Source of the DNA: Ulvibacter algarum
GTDB lineage: Bacteria; Bacteroidota; Bacteroidia; Flavobacteriales; Flavobacteriaceae
Assembly: GCA_947488905.1 (NCBI GenBank)
Contig: CANLBJ010000008.1
Span: 1 to 64,000, forward strand
Direction: 5' to 3'
Length of the DNA stretch: 64,000 nt
Shown here: one piece after another, positions 43,986 through 52,811 of the stretch
Layout of the letters: every line of letters starts with the position of its first letter
Numbering within the stretch: position 1 is the first letter of the stretch
Position numbers and translations under genes: made by a program
The notes under the pieces: model-generated
The model's input: only the letters and a program-made list of their open reading frames with translations
The model's database searches: none
Told to the model about the DNA's origin: nothing

Positions 43986-44516
43986 ATGAACTCAAACCCT
44001 TTCCCAATACTAAAAACAGAACGACTCACTCTCCGCAAATTAGCCGAGACAGATAGCGATATCGTTTTATACTTACGCTCTGACGCAGAAATAAATAAAT
44101 ATATAGAGCGGCCAGAACATAGAAAAACTAAAACTGTAGAACAGGCAAAAGCGCACATAAACAAAATGAATGGTTTATTTAACACCAATCAAGCTATTGC
44201 TTGGGCTATCACTCTTAACGACACTTCAAATCTAGTAGGCAATATATGTCTCTGGAACTTTTCCGAAGACAAAAAAACAGCAGAGGTGGGGTATGACTTA
44301 AGCCCTGCGTTTCAGAAAAAAGGAATTATGAGTGAGGCTATAAAAGCAATACTACAGTTTGGTTTTGAAATGAAAGGGTTAGAAAAAATAGAAGCGTTTA
44401 CGCATTTTAAAAACGAAGCTTCAAAAAAACTTTTAGAGACTAATGGCTTCATATTTGCTGAGGATAGAAAAGACAATGGTAACCCTACAAATATTATCTT
44501 TGAGATTAAGAAATAA
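43986..44516 (+). CDS. GNAT-family N-acetyltransferase (RimJ/RimL-like)
   Basis: 176 residues with the N-terminal FPILKTERLTLRKLAETDSD, strand LVGNICLWNFSEDKKTAEVG, YDLSPAFQKKGIMSEAIKAI (acetyl-CoA binding Q-x-x-G-x-[GM] region) and FTHFKNEASKKLLETNGF. This is the RimJ/RimL type that acetylates N-termini of ribosomal proteins or small amines; the substrate is unknown. Co-transcribed with the DUF998 gene. The next gene starts eight bases after its stop. Confidence 0.9.
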   Translation: MNSNPFPILKTERLTLRKLAETDSDIVLYLRSDAEINKYIERPEHRKTKTVEQAKAHINKMNGLFNTNQAIAWAITLNDTSNLVGNICLWNFSEDKKTAEVGYDLSPAFQKKGIMSEAIKAILQFGFEMKGLEKIEAFTHFKNEASKKLLETNGFIFAEDRKDNGNPTNIIFEIKK

Positions 44517-44523
44517 AGAAACA

Positions 44524-45618
44524 ATGATTAAAAATATACTCACCCTTTCGCTTACAATACTCGTTTGCATTACAGCAAACTCACAAACACCATCACTCAC
44601 AAAATTTTACGACTATAACCCAGCCGTAGAGCATCGTGTAGATGAGATTTTTAATTCTTTAAATGATAATGCCCGTGTAGCGCAAATGATTGTTACCTCT
44701 GCTGGCGAACTTGGCAAACCAGATAAGACGGTTTTAAAGCTTGCCAGAGAAAACAAAATAGGCGGTATCGTTTTTCTTAAAGGAAGCAAGGAGAATCACA
44801 AGGTACTTATTGATAGTCTTGACGGTATAAGCCAGACGCAAAGGCAATTACCGCTGCTCTACTCTATTGATGCTGAGCCTAGCCTGTATAATGGGAGATT
44901 AAATGGTAGTGCGCCTATGATGAACACTATTGACATTAAAACCAACCAACAAGCAGATTCTATCGCGACCATCATTAATAAAACACTATTAGAGATAGGT
45001 TTCCGCCAGAACTTTGCGCCCGTAGTAGATGTGAGCCCTAATAATGAAGCGATAAAAAATAGAAGCTTCGGAAATGATAAGAATCAAGTGATCTCGTTAA
45101 GCAAACAGTTTATTAAGACCACCCAAGAGCAAGGGATTGTAGCAACTGCAAAACACTTTCCGGGTCACGGTTTGGTTAGCGGAGACACACATAAAAAATC
45201 TGTTTATATAGATGGAGACTTGAAAGAACTAGAAGTATATCCGCCATTAATTGACGCTGGTGTTCTTTCTATAATGATGGCGCACATCACGATAGAAAAC
45301 AACCCAAAATACAGTACAGATGGTTTACCTGCCAGTTGTTCTAGAAAGATTGTAACAGGTCTTTTAAAAGAAGAATTAGGTTTTAAAGGTCTAGTCATTA
45401 CAGACGCATTAAACATAATGAAAGCTGTAACAATTATTGACAATGCTCCCTTACTAGCTTCAAAAGCAGGTAATGATATGTTATTAATGCCTATAGACGA
45501 GACAGAAACCATAAACAGTATTCTTGCCGAAATGTCAATAGATTCAATCTATAGACAACAGGTATATCAATCTGTAAAGAAAATTATTAGGCTAAAGGTG
45601 TATCTTGGATTGATGTAG
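44524..45618 (+). CDS. Exported glycoside hydrolase family 3 protein
   Basis: 364 residues from the ATG at 44524, which gives a clear signal peptide (MIKNILTLSLTILVCITANS); the frame is open upstream inside the acetyltransferase gene and that part was rejected. GH3 N-terminal domain: FAPVVDVSPNN, the KHFPGHG signature (TAKHFPGHGLVSGDTHKKS) and the predicted nucleophile Asp in GLVITDALNIMKAV. Length and motifs resemble NagZ-like beta-N-acetylglucosaminidases, so it may cut muropeptides in the periplasm. No C-terminal GH3 domain. Confidence 0.9.
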   Translation: MIKNILTLSLTILVCITANSQTPSLTKFYDYNPAVEHRVDEIFNSLNDNARVAQMIVTSAGELGKPDKTVLKLARENKIGGIVFLKGSKENHKVLIDSLDGISQTQRQLPLLYSIDAEPSLYNGRLNGSAPMMNTIDIKTNQQADSIATIINKTLLEIGFRQNFAPVVDVSPNNEAIKNRSFGNDKNQVISLSKQFIKTTQEQGIVATAKHFPGHGLVSGDTHKKSVYIDGDLKELEVYPPLIDAGVLSIMMAHITIENNPKYSTDGLPASCSRKIVTGLLKEELGFKGLVITDALNIMKAVTIIDNAPLLASKAGNDMLLMPIDETETINSILAEMSIDSIYRQQVYQSVKKIIRLKVYLGLM

Positions 45619-45655
45619 TTACCGCGTATTAATAATTGTACTTAAGACTTAAAAT

Positions 45656-46543
45656 ATGACACAAAGCCTAACCTATTATATTACCTTATTTGCAATCAAA
45701 CTTAAAGGTATTAAAAAGGAATTTAGCAAAGACCCAGTTGATTATTTAAAAATACGTAAAGCAGATATACATCACCCTAAAGGAGCTTTTTATAAAAAGA
45801 ATATAACTCGTGAGTTTAAGGTTTTAAAAAGTAGCATTACAGAAGTTAGCCAGAGTAGAAACTCTGGTAAATTAATACTATTTATTCACGGTGGTGCTTT
45901 TATCTCTGGGCCTGTAAAACATCATTGGGACTCTATAAAAGAGATTGTTAAACAAACAGATCAAACCGTCTGGATGTGTGATTACCCAAAAGCTCCCGAA
46001 CATACTATTTCTGAAATCTCAAAAAACATAGACGCCATTTACAAAACGGCTTTGTCAGAATATCAAGCAGATCAAATTATATGTTTAGGAGACTCTGTAG
46101 GCGCAACTTTAATAACAGCGTTAATACAAAGGGCCATAAAAAACAACTTAGCACTACCCCATAAAATTGTTCTTGTCTCTCCTGTTATGGACGCAACATT
46201 AACGAACCCAAAAATTGATAACATTGACCTCATTGACCCAATGCTTTCTAAAGCCGGTGTACTTAGTGCCAAGAAAATGTGTGCAGAGAATGATGACCTA
46301 AAAAATGAAATGATCTCACCATTACATGGCAGTTTTATAAAATTTCCGAAGACAGTGTTATTTTTAGCAGAACACGATATTACTTATCCTGACCAACAAT
46401 TAACTATTAAAAAAATGAACGAGAGTAGTGTTTCTTCTGAAATAATTATTGGAAAAAACATGCCTCATATTTGGCCATTTTTACCTGTAATGAAAGAAGC
46501 CAAAATTGCTCTTCAAGAAATTATAAATAAGCTAAATAATTAG
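45656..46543 (+). CDS. Alpha/beta hydrolase (HSL-like esterase)
   Basis: 295 residues. The oxyanion motif is LFIHGGAFISGPVKHHW (HGGAF) and the nucleophile elbow is CLGDSVGATLITAL (G-D-S-V-G). The acid is likely in FLAEHDITYPD and the His in NMPHIWPFLP. These place it in the hormone-sensitive lipase / acetyl esterase group. Substrate unknown. No signal peptide. Follows the GH3 gene by 37 bases on the same strand. Confidence 0.88.
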   Translation: MTQSLTYYITLFAIKLKGIKKEFSKDPVDYLKIRKADIHHPKGAFYKKNITREFKVLKSSITEVSQSRNSGKLILFIHGGAFISGPVKHHWDSIKEIVKQTDQTVWMCDYPKAPEHTISEISKNIDAIYKTALSEYQADQIICLGDSVGATLITALIQRAIKNNLALPHKIVLVSPVMDATLTNPKIDNIDLIDPMLSKAGVLSAKKMCAENDDLKNEMISPLHGSFIKFPKTVLFLAEHDITYPDQQLTIKKMNESSVSSEIIIGKNMPHIWPFLPVMKEAKIALQEIINKLNN

Positions 46544-46900
46544 TGTAAAAAAAAACGCTGTAATCATTTCATCTTTGATTTTAAATTTAGATTCTAAAAT
46601 CTCTAATTCTTCTTTTTCTTGCTTTTTCATTAAAAACAACAGCCCTTTTTAGACTTAAACAACAATAAAACGACTTATTCTCTAAATTTATTTTGAGAAT
46701 AATACATTTAAAGAAGTGTCTACGACTTCAAATTATCATATTCATTATTTGAATATGCAGTAATTTAAAATATCATAAATGTAAACAGTTAGTTACTTTT
46801 TCCTTTTAAAATTCCACTATAAATAGTGATTTTTACCGACTTAAATTCTGCTCTAAATAAGCATTATTTAATCTTAATTAAGAACTTTTAAAATAAGGTA
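46544..46900. other. Gap before amt
   Basis: 357 AT-rich bases. The first part opens a 32-codon minus-strand frame (46532-46630) that I regard as chance. No clean TAnnTTTG is seen before amt, so its promoter may be of another type. TTTTTCC and inverted TAAGCATTATTTAATCTTAA-like words occur, but no known nitrogen-control site can be named. Confidence 0.4.
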
Positions 46901-48178
46901 ATGGGAAAAAAAGTAAACTTTATAGTATTAGCCGTTTTAGTAATGTTAAGCGCGTTTACCGCTACAAGCTATCAAGAGCTCTCATCAGAAATAGATAAAG
47001 GTGACACCGCTTGGATGTTAGTCGCCAGTGCTTTTGTATTACTTATGACCCCCGGACTTTCTTTCTTTTACGGTGGGATGATTAACAAAAAAAATGTAAT
47101 CTCTACCATGTTACAAAGTTTTGTAGCCCTTGGTGTTGTTAGTGTATTATGGGTGCTGGTAGGTTTTAGCTTAGCTTTTGGTGATAGTATAGGCGGTATT
47201 ATAGGAAACCCTTTTACCTATTTAAATTTTAAAAATGTAGGGCTTGAGCCCAACCCAGATTTTTCTACCACGATACCGTTTTTACTCTTTGCATTGTTTC
47301 AATTAAAATTTGCCATCATAACGCCCGCATTAATTACCGGAAGTTTTGCAGGTCGTGTAAGATTTAGAAGTTACATTTTATTTATGGTTTTATTTAGCCT
47401 GTTTATTTACAGTCCTCTTGCACACATGACTTGGCATCCAGATGGTTTATTTAGAAACTGGGGAGTACTAGATTTTGCCGGTGGTACAGTAGTACACATG
47501 TCTGCAGGTTTTGCAGCACTAGCTGGAGCCATTTATTTAGGAAAAAGAAAAGTAGCAGTAGAAAGCCATGCAAATGTGCCTTATGTAATTCTAGGAACAG
47601 GTTTACTGTGGTTTGGCTGGTTTGGTTTTAACGCTGGTTCTGCACTTGGAGCAAACGGAGATGCAGTGATAGCTTTTGCAAATACTAATATTGCATCTGC
47701 TACTGCAATGATCACTTGGATTTTTTATGAGCGAATGTTAGGCAGAAAAATGTCTGCAATAGGAGCTTGTATAGGCGCCGTTGTAGGGTTAGTAGCCATC
47801 ACACCAGCGGCTGGTTTTGTTAATATTGGGCAATCTGTATTTATTGGGTTTGCTGCAGCAATCATATCAAACTGGATGATTAGTCTTAAAAACAAATCTG
47901 GAATTGATGACACTCTAGATGTTTTTCCTAGCCACGGTGTGGGTGGGATAGTAGGTATGATCTTAACAGGAGTTTTAGCCAAAGAAGTTGGACTTATTTA
48001 TGGAGAGACTACTACATTTTACTACCACTTACTTGCTCTTGCAATAACGGCCGTATTTACCTTTGGTGGTAGTTATTTATTATTTAAAATAGTAGATGTA
48101 TTATTAAAAATGAGAGTTAGAGAAGACCAAGAAGACAGAGGCCTAGACCTTAGTCAGCACGGTGAGAAAGTAATCTAG
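46901..48178 (+). CDS. amt: Ammonium transporter
   Basis: Inner-membrane channel for ammonium, 425 residues with about eleven membrane helices after a cleavable-like N-terminal segment. Family signatures: DTAWMLVASAFVLLMTPGLSFFYGG, PLAHMTWHPDGLF, DFAGGTVVHMSAGFAALAGA (first pore His in VVHMSAG), LGTGLLWFGWFGFNAGSALG and DVFPSHGVGGIVGMILTGV (second pore His in FPSHGVGG). No glnK/PII gene is adjacent, unlike many bacteria, so regulation by PII would act from elsewhere. Followed by a strong terminator. Confidence 0.95.
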   Translation: MGKKVNFIVLAVLVMLSAFTATSYQELSSEIDKGDTAWMLVASAFVLLMTPGLSFFYGGMINKKNVISTMLQSFVALGVVSVLWVLVGFSLAFGDSIGGIIGNPFTYLNFKNVGLEPNPDFSTTIPFLLFALFQLKFAIITPALITGSFAGRVRFRSYILFMVLFSLFIYSPLAHMTWHPDGLFRNWGVLDFAGGTVVHMSAGFAALAGAIYLGKRKVAVESHANVPYVILGTGLLWFGWFGFNAGSALGANGDAVIAFANTNIASATAMITWIFYERMLGRKMSAIGACIGAVVGLVAITPAAGFVNIGQSVFIGFAAAIISNWMISLKNKSGIDDTLDVFPSHGVGGIVGMILTGVLAKEVGLIYGETTTFYYHLLALAITAVFTFGGSYLLFKIVDVLLKMRVREDQEDRGLDLSQHGEKVI

Positions 48179-48219
48179 AACAGAATTTCAGGTACTTATT
48201 AATTAATTTACAAACACTA

Positions 48220-48245
48220 AAGCTAGTAGGCCACCCTACTAGCTT
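48220..48245 (+). terminator. amt terminator
   Basis: Perfect 11-base stem AAGCTAGTAGG / CCTACTAGCTT with loop CCAC, followed by a T-run. Confidence 0.9.
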
Positions 48246-48268
48246 TTTTTGTTCTGAAACTTTCTTAC

Positions 48269-48297
48269 TTGAAAGGAATGAAAATTATGTAATTTTG
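48269..48297 (+). promoter_or_regulatory. Methyltransferase promoter
   Basis: TTG at 48269-48271 and TAATTTTG at 48290-48297, 18 bases apart; the ATG follows at 48312. Confidence 0.55.
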
Positions 48298-48311
48298 GCA
48301 TAACTAATAAT

Positions 48312-49088
48312 ATGCTTCAACCAGCTTTATCATATTTAAAATTTATTAAAAACTCCAGCAATCAGCACGGTGTCCACTCCCCTTTTGTGTATAATTTATT
48401 GACCAAATGTTTATATACTTCAGAAACTCCAGAGGCATTTAATATAGTCAAAGAGCACAGAAAATGGTTATTACAGAATAACACAGAAATAGAAGTTACA
48501 GACTTTGGTGCAGGATCAAGGGTTTTTAAAAGCAATCTTCGGAAAGTTTCTGCAATTGCTAAAAATGCCGGTATGACAAAAAAAAGGCAACGATTGCTAA
48601 GCAAACTTGTAGCCTATTTAAAGCCATCTGAAATTTTAGAGATTGGGACTTCTGTAGGTTTAGCAACAGTAGCAATGAGATCTGGTAATGATGCAGTAAC
48701 AATTACTACCGTTGAGGGATGTCCTGCAACTTCAGGCATCGCGCAGGAAGCTTTTGAGCATTTTGGTTTCAGCGATATAGAGCAAATAAAAAATAAATTT
48801 GACGTCTTTTTTGATTCAGAAAATTTCCGAAGTGAGTTAGATTTTGTTTTTGTGGATGGCAATCACAGCAAAGAAGCCACCTTAGATTATTTTAATAAAC
48901 TACTCCCTAAAATGACTAATGAAGGTGTTATCATTTTTGACGACATTTACTGGAGCTCAGCAATGACAGAAGCTTGGCAAACCATTTGTAATCACCCAAA
49001 AGTGACCGTCAGTATTGATACCTACCAATGGGGCTTGGCATTTTTTAGAAAAGAACAACAGAAAGAACATTTTACTTTAAGAGTGTAA
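48312..49088 (+). CDS. Class I SAM-dependent (O-)methyltransferase
   Basis: 258 residues. SAM-binding motif I is EILEIGTSVGLATVAMRSG, with the acidic post-I region TTVEGCP and LDFVFVDGNHSKEATLDYFN (motif II), then GVIIFDDIYWSSAMTEAW. The N-terminal sequence (SNQHGVHSPFVYNLLTKCLY) is shared by a Bacteroidota subgroup. Small-molecule O-methylation is the likely chemistry; substrate unknown. Has its own promoter. Two TTTCCGAAG motifs (48537 complement, 48824) lie inside. Confidence 0.88.
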   Translation: MLQPALSYLKFIKNSSNQHGVHSPFVYNLLTKCLYTSETPEAFNIVKEHRKWLLQNNTEIEVTDFGAGSRVFKSNLRKVSAIAKNAGMTKKRQRLLSKLVAYLKPSEILEIGTSVGLATVAMRSGNDAVTITTVEGCPATSGIAQEAFEHFGFSDIEQIKNKFDVFFDSENFRSELDFVFVDGNHSKEATLDYFNKLLPKMTNEGVIIFDDIYWSSAMTEAWQTICNHPKVTVSIDTYQWGLAFFRKEQQKEHFTLRV

Positions 49089-49185
49089 CAAGAAGATGCT
49101 TTTTGCGTCTTATGCTACAATATATTGCGTCTAAGTTTTTAAGTTTTATAAACCTAGACAAAACCACCAAAAGACTACATCTATT

Positions 49186-49884
49186 ATGAGCGTACTTATT
49201 GATATTAAACAAATCACAAGAGATTTTCCACTTGGCCAAGAAGTTGTAAAAGTGCTTAAAGGAATTGACCTTCTTATAAACAAAGGAGAATATGTTGCGC
49301 TTATGGGACCTTCTGGTTCTGGTAAATCTACCCTGATGAATCTTTTAGGCTGTTTAGACACACCTACTTCTGGCTCTTATTTGCTTAATGGTAAAGATGT
49401 GAGTAATATGACAGATGATGAGCTTGCAGAAATTAGAAACAAAGAGATAGGTTTTGTTTTTCAGACCTTTAATTTATTACCTCGTACTACGGCATTAGAC
49501 AACGTTGCTTTACCTATGGTATATGCTGGGGCCTCAAAAGCTGCAAGGACAGAACGAGCAGAAGAGGTACTTACAGATGTGGGTCTTGCAGACCGTATGG
49601 ACCACAGACCTAACCAACTTTCTGGTGGTCAACGCCAGCGTGTTGCAGTGGGGAGAGCTTTAGTTAACAAACCATCTATTATATTAGCAGATGAGCCTAC
49701 AGGTAACTTAGACTCTAAAACCTCTGTAGAAATAATGAATTTGTTTGATGAGATTCACAGACAAGGAAACACTGTTATTCTAGTAACTCACGAAGAAGAT
49801 ATTGCAGAACACGCACACCGTATTATTAGGCTACGTGATGGTATGATTGAAACAGATGTAAGACGTGAAGGTGATACTTGGTAA
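49186..49884 (+). CDS. ABC transporter ATP-binding protein (MacB/LolD type)
   Basis: 232 residues, a complete ATPase. Walker [12 protein letters not shown]-loop [18 protein letters not shown], signature [15 protein letters not shown], Walker [16 protein letters not shown], and the H-loop [14 protein letters not shown]. The sequence belongs to the MacB/LolD group that powers FtsX-like permeases. No permease is adjacent, so its partner must be encoded elsewhere or the gene acts with several permeases. Confidence 0.93.
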   Translation: MSVLIDIKQITRDFPLGQEVVKVLKGIDLLINKGEYVALMGPSGSGKSTLMNLLGCLDTPTSGSYLLNGKDVSNMTDDELAEIRNKEIGFVFQTFNLLPRTTALDNVALPMVYAGASKAARTERAEEVLTDVGLADRMDHRPNQLSGGQRQRVAVGRALVNKPSIILADEPTGNLDSKTSVEIMNLFDEIHRQGNTVILVTHEEDIAEHAHRIIRLRDGMIETDVRREGDTW

Positions 49885-49951
49885 TCAGTGAATGATAAGC
49901 TGAAAAATTAAAATTGTATCCTATATTTTACACTACAATTACTAATAATAT

Positions 49952-49992
49952 AATAAAACCATAATTTGACATTTTCAAATTATGGTTTTATT
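49952..49992. terminator. Strong hairpin after the ABC ATPase gene
   Basis: An 18-base perfect stem (AATAAAACCATAATTTGA with TCAAATTATGGTTTTATT) with a five-base loop. T-richness after it is modest, but it lies in the right place to end the transcript. Confidence 0.75.
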
Positions 49993-50074
49993 GTTTTCGT
50001 TGTAGTGACCAATTATGTTCCCTTAAAATTTCAGAAGCAAAGAGACAATCACTATTTTTATAAAAATTTTTAAA

Positions 50075-51607
50075 ATGGCAGATAAGCAGGTATTTTTTGA
50101 CTACATCAATGAAGGATATAAGACTAAAGGAGATGCGATTGACCTAGGAGCAGCGATGCTTGACGGGGAGACAATCACTAATGCACTTGTGCGTATCCCT
50201 CTAAAAACCATGAACCGTCACGGGCTTATAGCTGGTGCAACAGGAACAGGTAAAACCAAAACATTACAAATACTTGCAGAAAACCTCTCTGAAAAAGGGG
50301 TACCGGTCTTGTTGATGGACATGAAAGGTGATTTATCTGGTATTGCAAAGCCAAGTCCTGGACACGCAAAGATTGATGAACGTCATGAAAAAATAGGATT
50401 TCCATTTAACCCAAAACAGTTTCCTGTAGAGATTTTAACAATCTCAGAACAAGAAGGTGTGCGTATGAGAGCCACTGTTAGTGAGTTTGGTCCAGTTTTA
50501 CTATCTAGAATACTTGACTTAAGTCCTGCACAAAGTGGGGTTACATCTGTAATATTTAAGTATTGTGATGATAATAAATTGCCATTATTAGATTTAAAAG
50601 ATTTTAAGAAGATGCTTCAGTATGCCACTGAAGAAGGTAAAAAAGAAATGGAACGTGAATACGGGCGTATGTCGCCTGCATCTACGGGTTCTATTCTGCG
50701 TAAAATAATAGAAGTAGAACAACAAGGTGGAGATTTATTCTTTGGAGAAAAATCTTTTGAGACAGATGATTTATTACGTGTTGATAAAAACGGAATGGGT
50801 TACATCAACATATTACGTTTAACAGATATACAAGATAGACCTAAGTTATTTTCAACATTTATGTTGAGTTTACTAGCAGAGATATATGCAACATTTCCTG
50901 AACAGGGAGATAGCGATAGACCAGAATTAGTGATTTTTATTGATGAAGCTCACTTAATATTTAAACAAGCAAGTGATGCCCTGTTAGATCAAATAGAAGG
51001 GATTGTAAAGCTAATACGCTCTAAAGGTGTTGGTCTTTATTTTGTAACACAAAACCCAACAGATGTGCCAGATGCTGTACTAAGCCAGTTAGGTTTAAAA
51101 GTACAACACGCATTAAGAGCATTTACAGCAAAAGATAGAAAAGCCATAAAGCTTACAGCAGAGAATTATCCTATATCAGATTATTATAATACAGACGAGG
51201 TCTTAACTTCTCTTGGTATTGGTGAAGCCTTAGTTTCTGCATTAAATGAAAAAGGTATTCCTACACCACTAGCCGCAACTATGCTACGTGCACCTATGAG
51301 TAGAATGGATGTTCTTGAAGACAAAGAACTAGCAGACCTTATTAAAGAATCTAAACTCGTTAAAAAATATGATGAGACCATAGATCGCGAGAGTGCTTAT
51401 GAGCTTCTTAATAAAAAAATAGAAACAGCAGAACAAGAAGATGCTAAAGAGAAAGCTAAAAAAGAACGTGACGCAGCTACAAAAAGTTCGTCTTCTAGAA
51501 GTAGAAAAAGCGCTAGCTCATCAACCTCATCTACAATATTTAAAACACTAATGAGTCCTACTGTGATAAGAAGTGTATTAGGTATTCTTGGAAAGATGAT
51601 GAAATAA
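50075..51607 (+). CDS. HerA-like ATPase (DUF853)
   Basis: 510 residues. RecA/FtsK-like motor with Walker A ATGTGKTKTLQ (GLIAGATGTGKTKTLQILAE) and Walker B ELVIFIDEAHLIFKQASDALL. Conserved DUF853 segments PVLLMDMKGDLSGIAKP, SVIFKYCDDN and GVGLYFVTQNPTDVPDAVL also appear. The last 90 residues are charged, then Ser-rich, ending in a hydrophobic VIRSVLGILGKMMK. The family is thought to move nucleic acid or another polymer; no direct evidence of substrate. Not next to nurA or other repair genes. Confidence 0.92.
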   Translation: MADKQVFFDYINEGYKTKGDAIDLGAAMLDGETITNALVRIPLKTMNRHGLIAGATGTGKTKTLQILAENLSEKGVPVLLMDMKGDLSGIAKPSPGHAKIDERHEKIGFPFNPKQFPVEILTISEQEGVRMRATVSEFGPVLLSRILDLSPAQSGVTSVIFKYCDDNKLPLLDLKDFKKMLQYATEEGKKEMEREYGRMSPASTGSILRKIIEVEQQGGDLFFGEKSFETDDLLRVDKNGMGYINILRLTDIQDRPKLFSTFMLSLLAEIYATFPEQGDSDRPELVIFIDEAHLIFKQASDALLDQIEGIVKLIRSKGVGLYFVTQNPTDVPDAVLSQLGLKVQHALRAFTAKDRKAIKLTAENYPISDYYNTDEVLTSLGIGEALVSALNEKGIPTPLAATMLRAPMSRMDVLEDKELADLIKESKLVKKYDETIDRESAYELLNKKIETAEQEDAKEKAKKERDAATKSSSSRSRKSASSSTSSTIFKTLMSPTVIRSVLGILGKMMK

Positions 51608-51646
51608 TAATTCTTGAATTAAAATTTAAATAATAATTAATAAAAG

Positions 51647-51670
51647 GTTTCCGATTTTCTCGGAAATGAC
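51647..51670 (+). repeat. REP-like hairpin before a lipoprotein gene
   Basis: TTTCCGA-TTTTC-TCGGAAA (51647-51665) followed by TGACA, 16 bases before the ATG of the next gene. Same layout as the copies at 30866-30890 and 33866-33889. Confidence 0.6.
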
Positions 51671-51686
51671 AAATAAAATATATTAA

Positions 51687-52265
51687 ATGAGAAAGATTGC
51701 AATGATTGCTGGGGCAGCTTTAAGCGTGCTCGTATTTGTACAATGTGAAACAAAACAAGATCCATTTTCTGTAACAGAAAACAACGTAGGTTTACTTACT
51801 AAAGAGGTACAGATAAAACAAATGGATTCTATTTTTAAGATGGACTCTATTGTAAAATTAAGTTCTATTAAAAATGCATTAGGTACACAAGGAGAAGTAG
51901 AAGTTTATGAGAAAGGTGGCAAAAAATTATTTTTAGCTTCACCACATAATGAGACAGACCCTAACTCAACAATTGGTACAATTCAGCTTTTTGACGCTCG
52001 CTATAAAACAGCAAAAGGACTTTCTATAAACAGTACTTTTAAAGATATTAAAGACAATTATACTATAGAAAATATACAGACTACTTTTAATTCTGTAGTA
52101 ATTTTTTTAAAAGATAGTAATGTATTTATCACTATTGATAAAAAACAATTATCAGAAAATGCACGCTACGATCCTAGCTTAAAAATAGAAGCAAGTCAAA
52201 TACCAGACTCTGCAACATTTAAGTATGTAATGATAGGTTGGGATAAAACAGAAGACACAGAATAG
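51687..52265 (+). CDS. Putative lipoprotein of unknown function
   Basis: 192 residues. The N-terminus MRKIAMIAGAALSVLVFVQC has a lipobox-like VFVQC with Cys20, so it should be lipid-anchored in the envelope. The mature part (ENNVGLLTKEVQIKQMDSIF; IDKKQLSENARYDPSL) has no domain I recognise. It follows the HerA-like gene and a REP-like hairpin and is ended by a very strong terminator. Confidence 0.75.
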   Translation: MRKIAMIAGAALSVLVFVQCETKQDPFSVTENNVGLLTKEVQIKQMDSIFKMDSIVKLSSIKNALGTQGEVEVYEKGGKKLFLASPHNETDPNSTIGTIQLFDARYKTAKGLSINSTFKDIKDNYTIENIQTTFNSVVIFLKDSNVFITIDKKQLSENARYDPSLKIEASQIPDSATFKYVMIGWDKTEDTE

Positions 52266-52292
52266 ATTAATCTTTTGTTAAGAACAAGCTTT

Positions 52293-52338
52293 AAATCAGG
52301 CTAATTGGTTAGTTTTATCTAACTAATTAGCCTGATTT
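52293..52338 (+). terminator. Strong terminator
   Basis: A 20-base stem (AAATCAGGCTAATTGGTTAG with CTAACTAATTAGCCTGATTT, one G-T pair) and a six-base loop, followed by eight T. Confidence 0.9.
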
Positions 52339-52386
52339 TTTTTATATCTTTAATAAAACAAATCTATTAATCTTCCTTTCTGAAAT

Positions 52387-52809
52387 ATGAACAACATTAG
52401 ACCTTTTCATTTAGCAATACCCGTTTCTAATCTTGAAACTAATCGCATTTTTTATAGAGACACTTTAGGTTTTAAAGAAGGAAGAAGCAGCGATCATTGG
52501 GTAGATTTTGATTTTTTTGGGCATCAATTAGTAATACATTTAAATGAGCGCGCAAAAGAAAACAACGACAGTAACCCTGTAGATGGGCATAATGTGCCTG
52601 TACCTCATTTTGGTGTAGTATTAACACTAGAAGATTTTAAGGCGTTCGCCGAAAAGTTAAAAACTTCAAAAATAGACTTTCTAATTGCGCCTTACACTAG
52701 ATTTGAAGGCTTACCAGGAGAACAATCTACCATGTTTTTTAAAGACCCTAGTGGTAATGCATTAGAGTTTAAAGCTTTTAAGAATCTAGATCAATTATTT
52801 GCAAAATAA
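52387..52809 (+). CDS. VOC-family (glyoxalase-like) protein
   Basis: 140 residues with two beta-alpha-beta-beta-beta modules: FHLAIPVSNLETNRIFYRDT with LGFKEGR, and VPHFGVVLTLEDFKAFAEKL through MFFKDPSGNALEFKAF. The His of FHLAI, His in VPHFG and Glu of ALEFK are candidate metal ligands. Enzymatic role (dioxygenase, isomerase or resistance) cannot be fixed. Start of the AI-2E-type permease gene follows two bases after its stop, so the two are coupled. Confidence 0.9.
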   Translation: MNNIRPFHLAIPVSNLETNRIFYRDTLGFKEGRSSDHWVDFDFFGHQLVIHLNERAKENNDSNPVDGHNVPVPHFGVVLTLEDFKAFAEKLKTSKIDFLIAPYTRFEGLPGEQSTMFFKDPSGNALEFKAFKNLDQLFAK

Positions 52810-52811
52810 CT

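Noticed and set aside
46532-46630. 32-codon minus-strand frame (MKKQEKEELEILESKF at its start) in the gap before amt
   Set aside because: Overlaps the end of the esterase gene, has no promoter, and its Lys/Glu-rich composition is what AT-rich sequence gives by chance.
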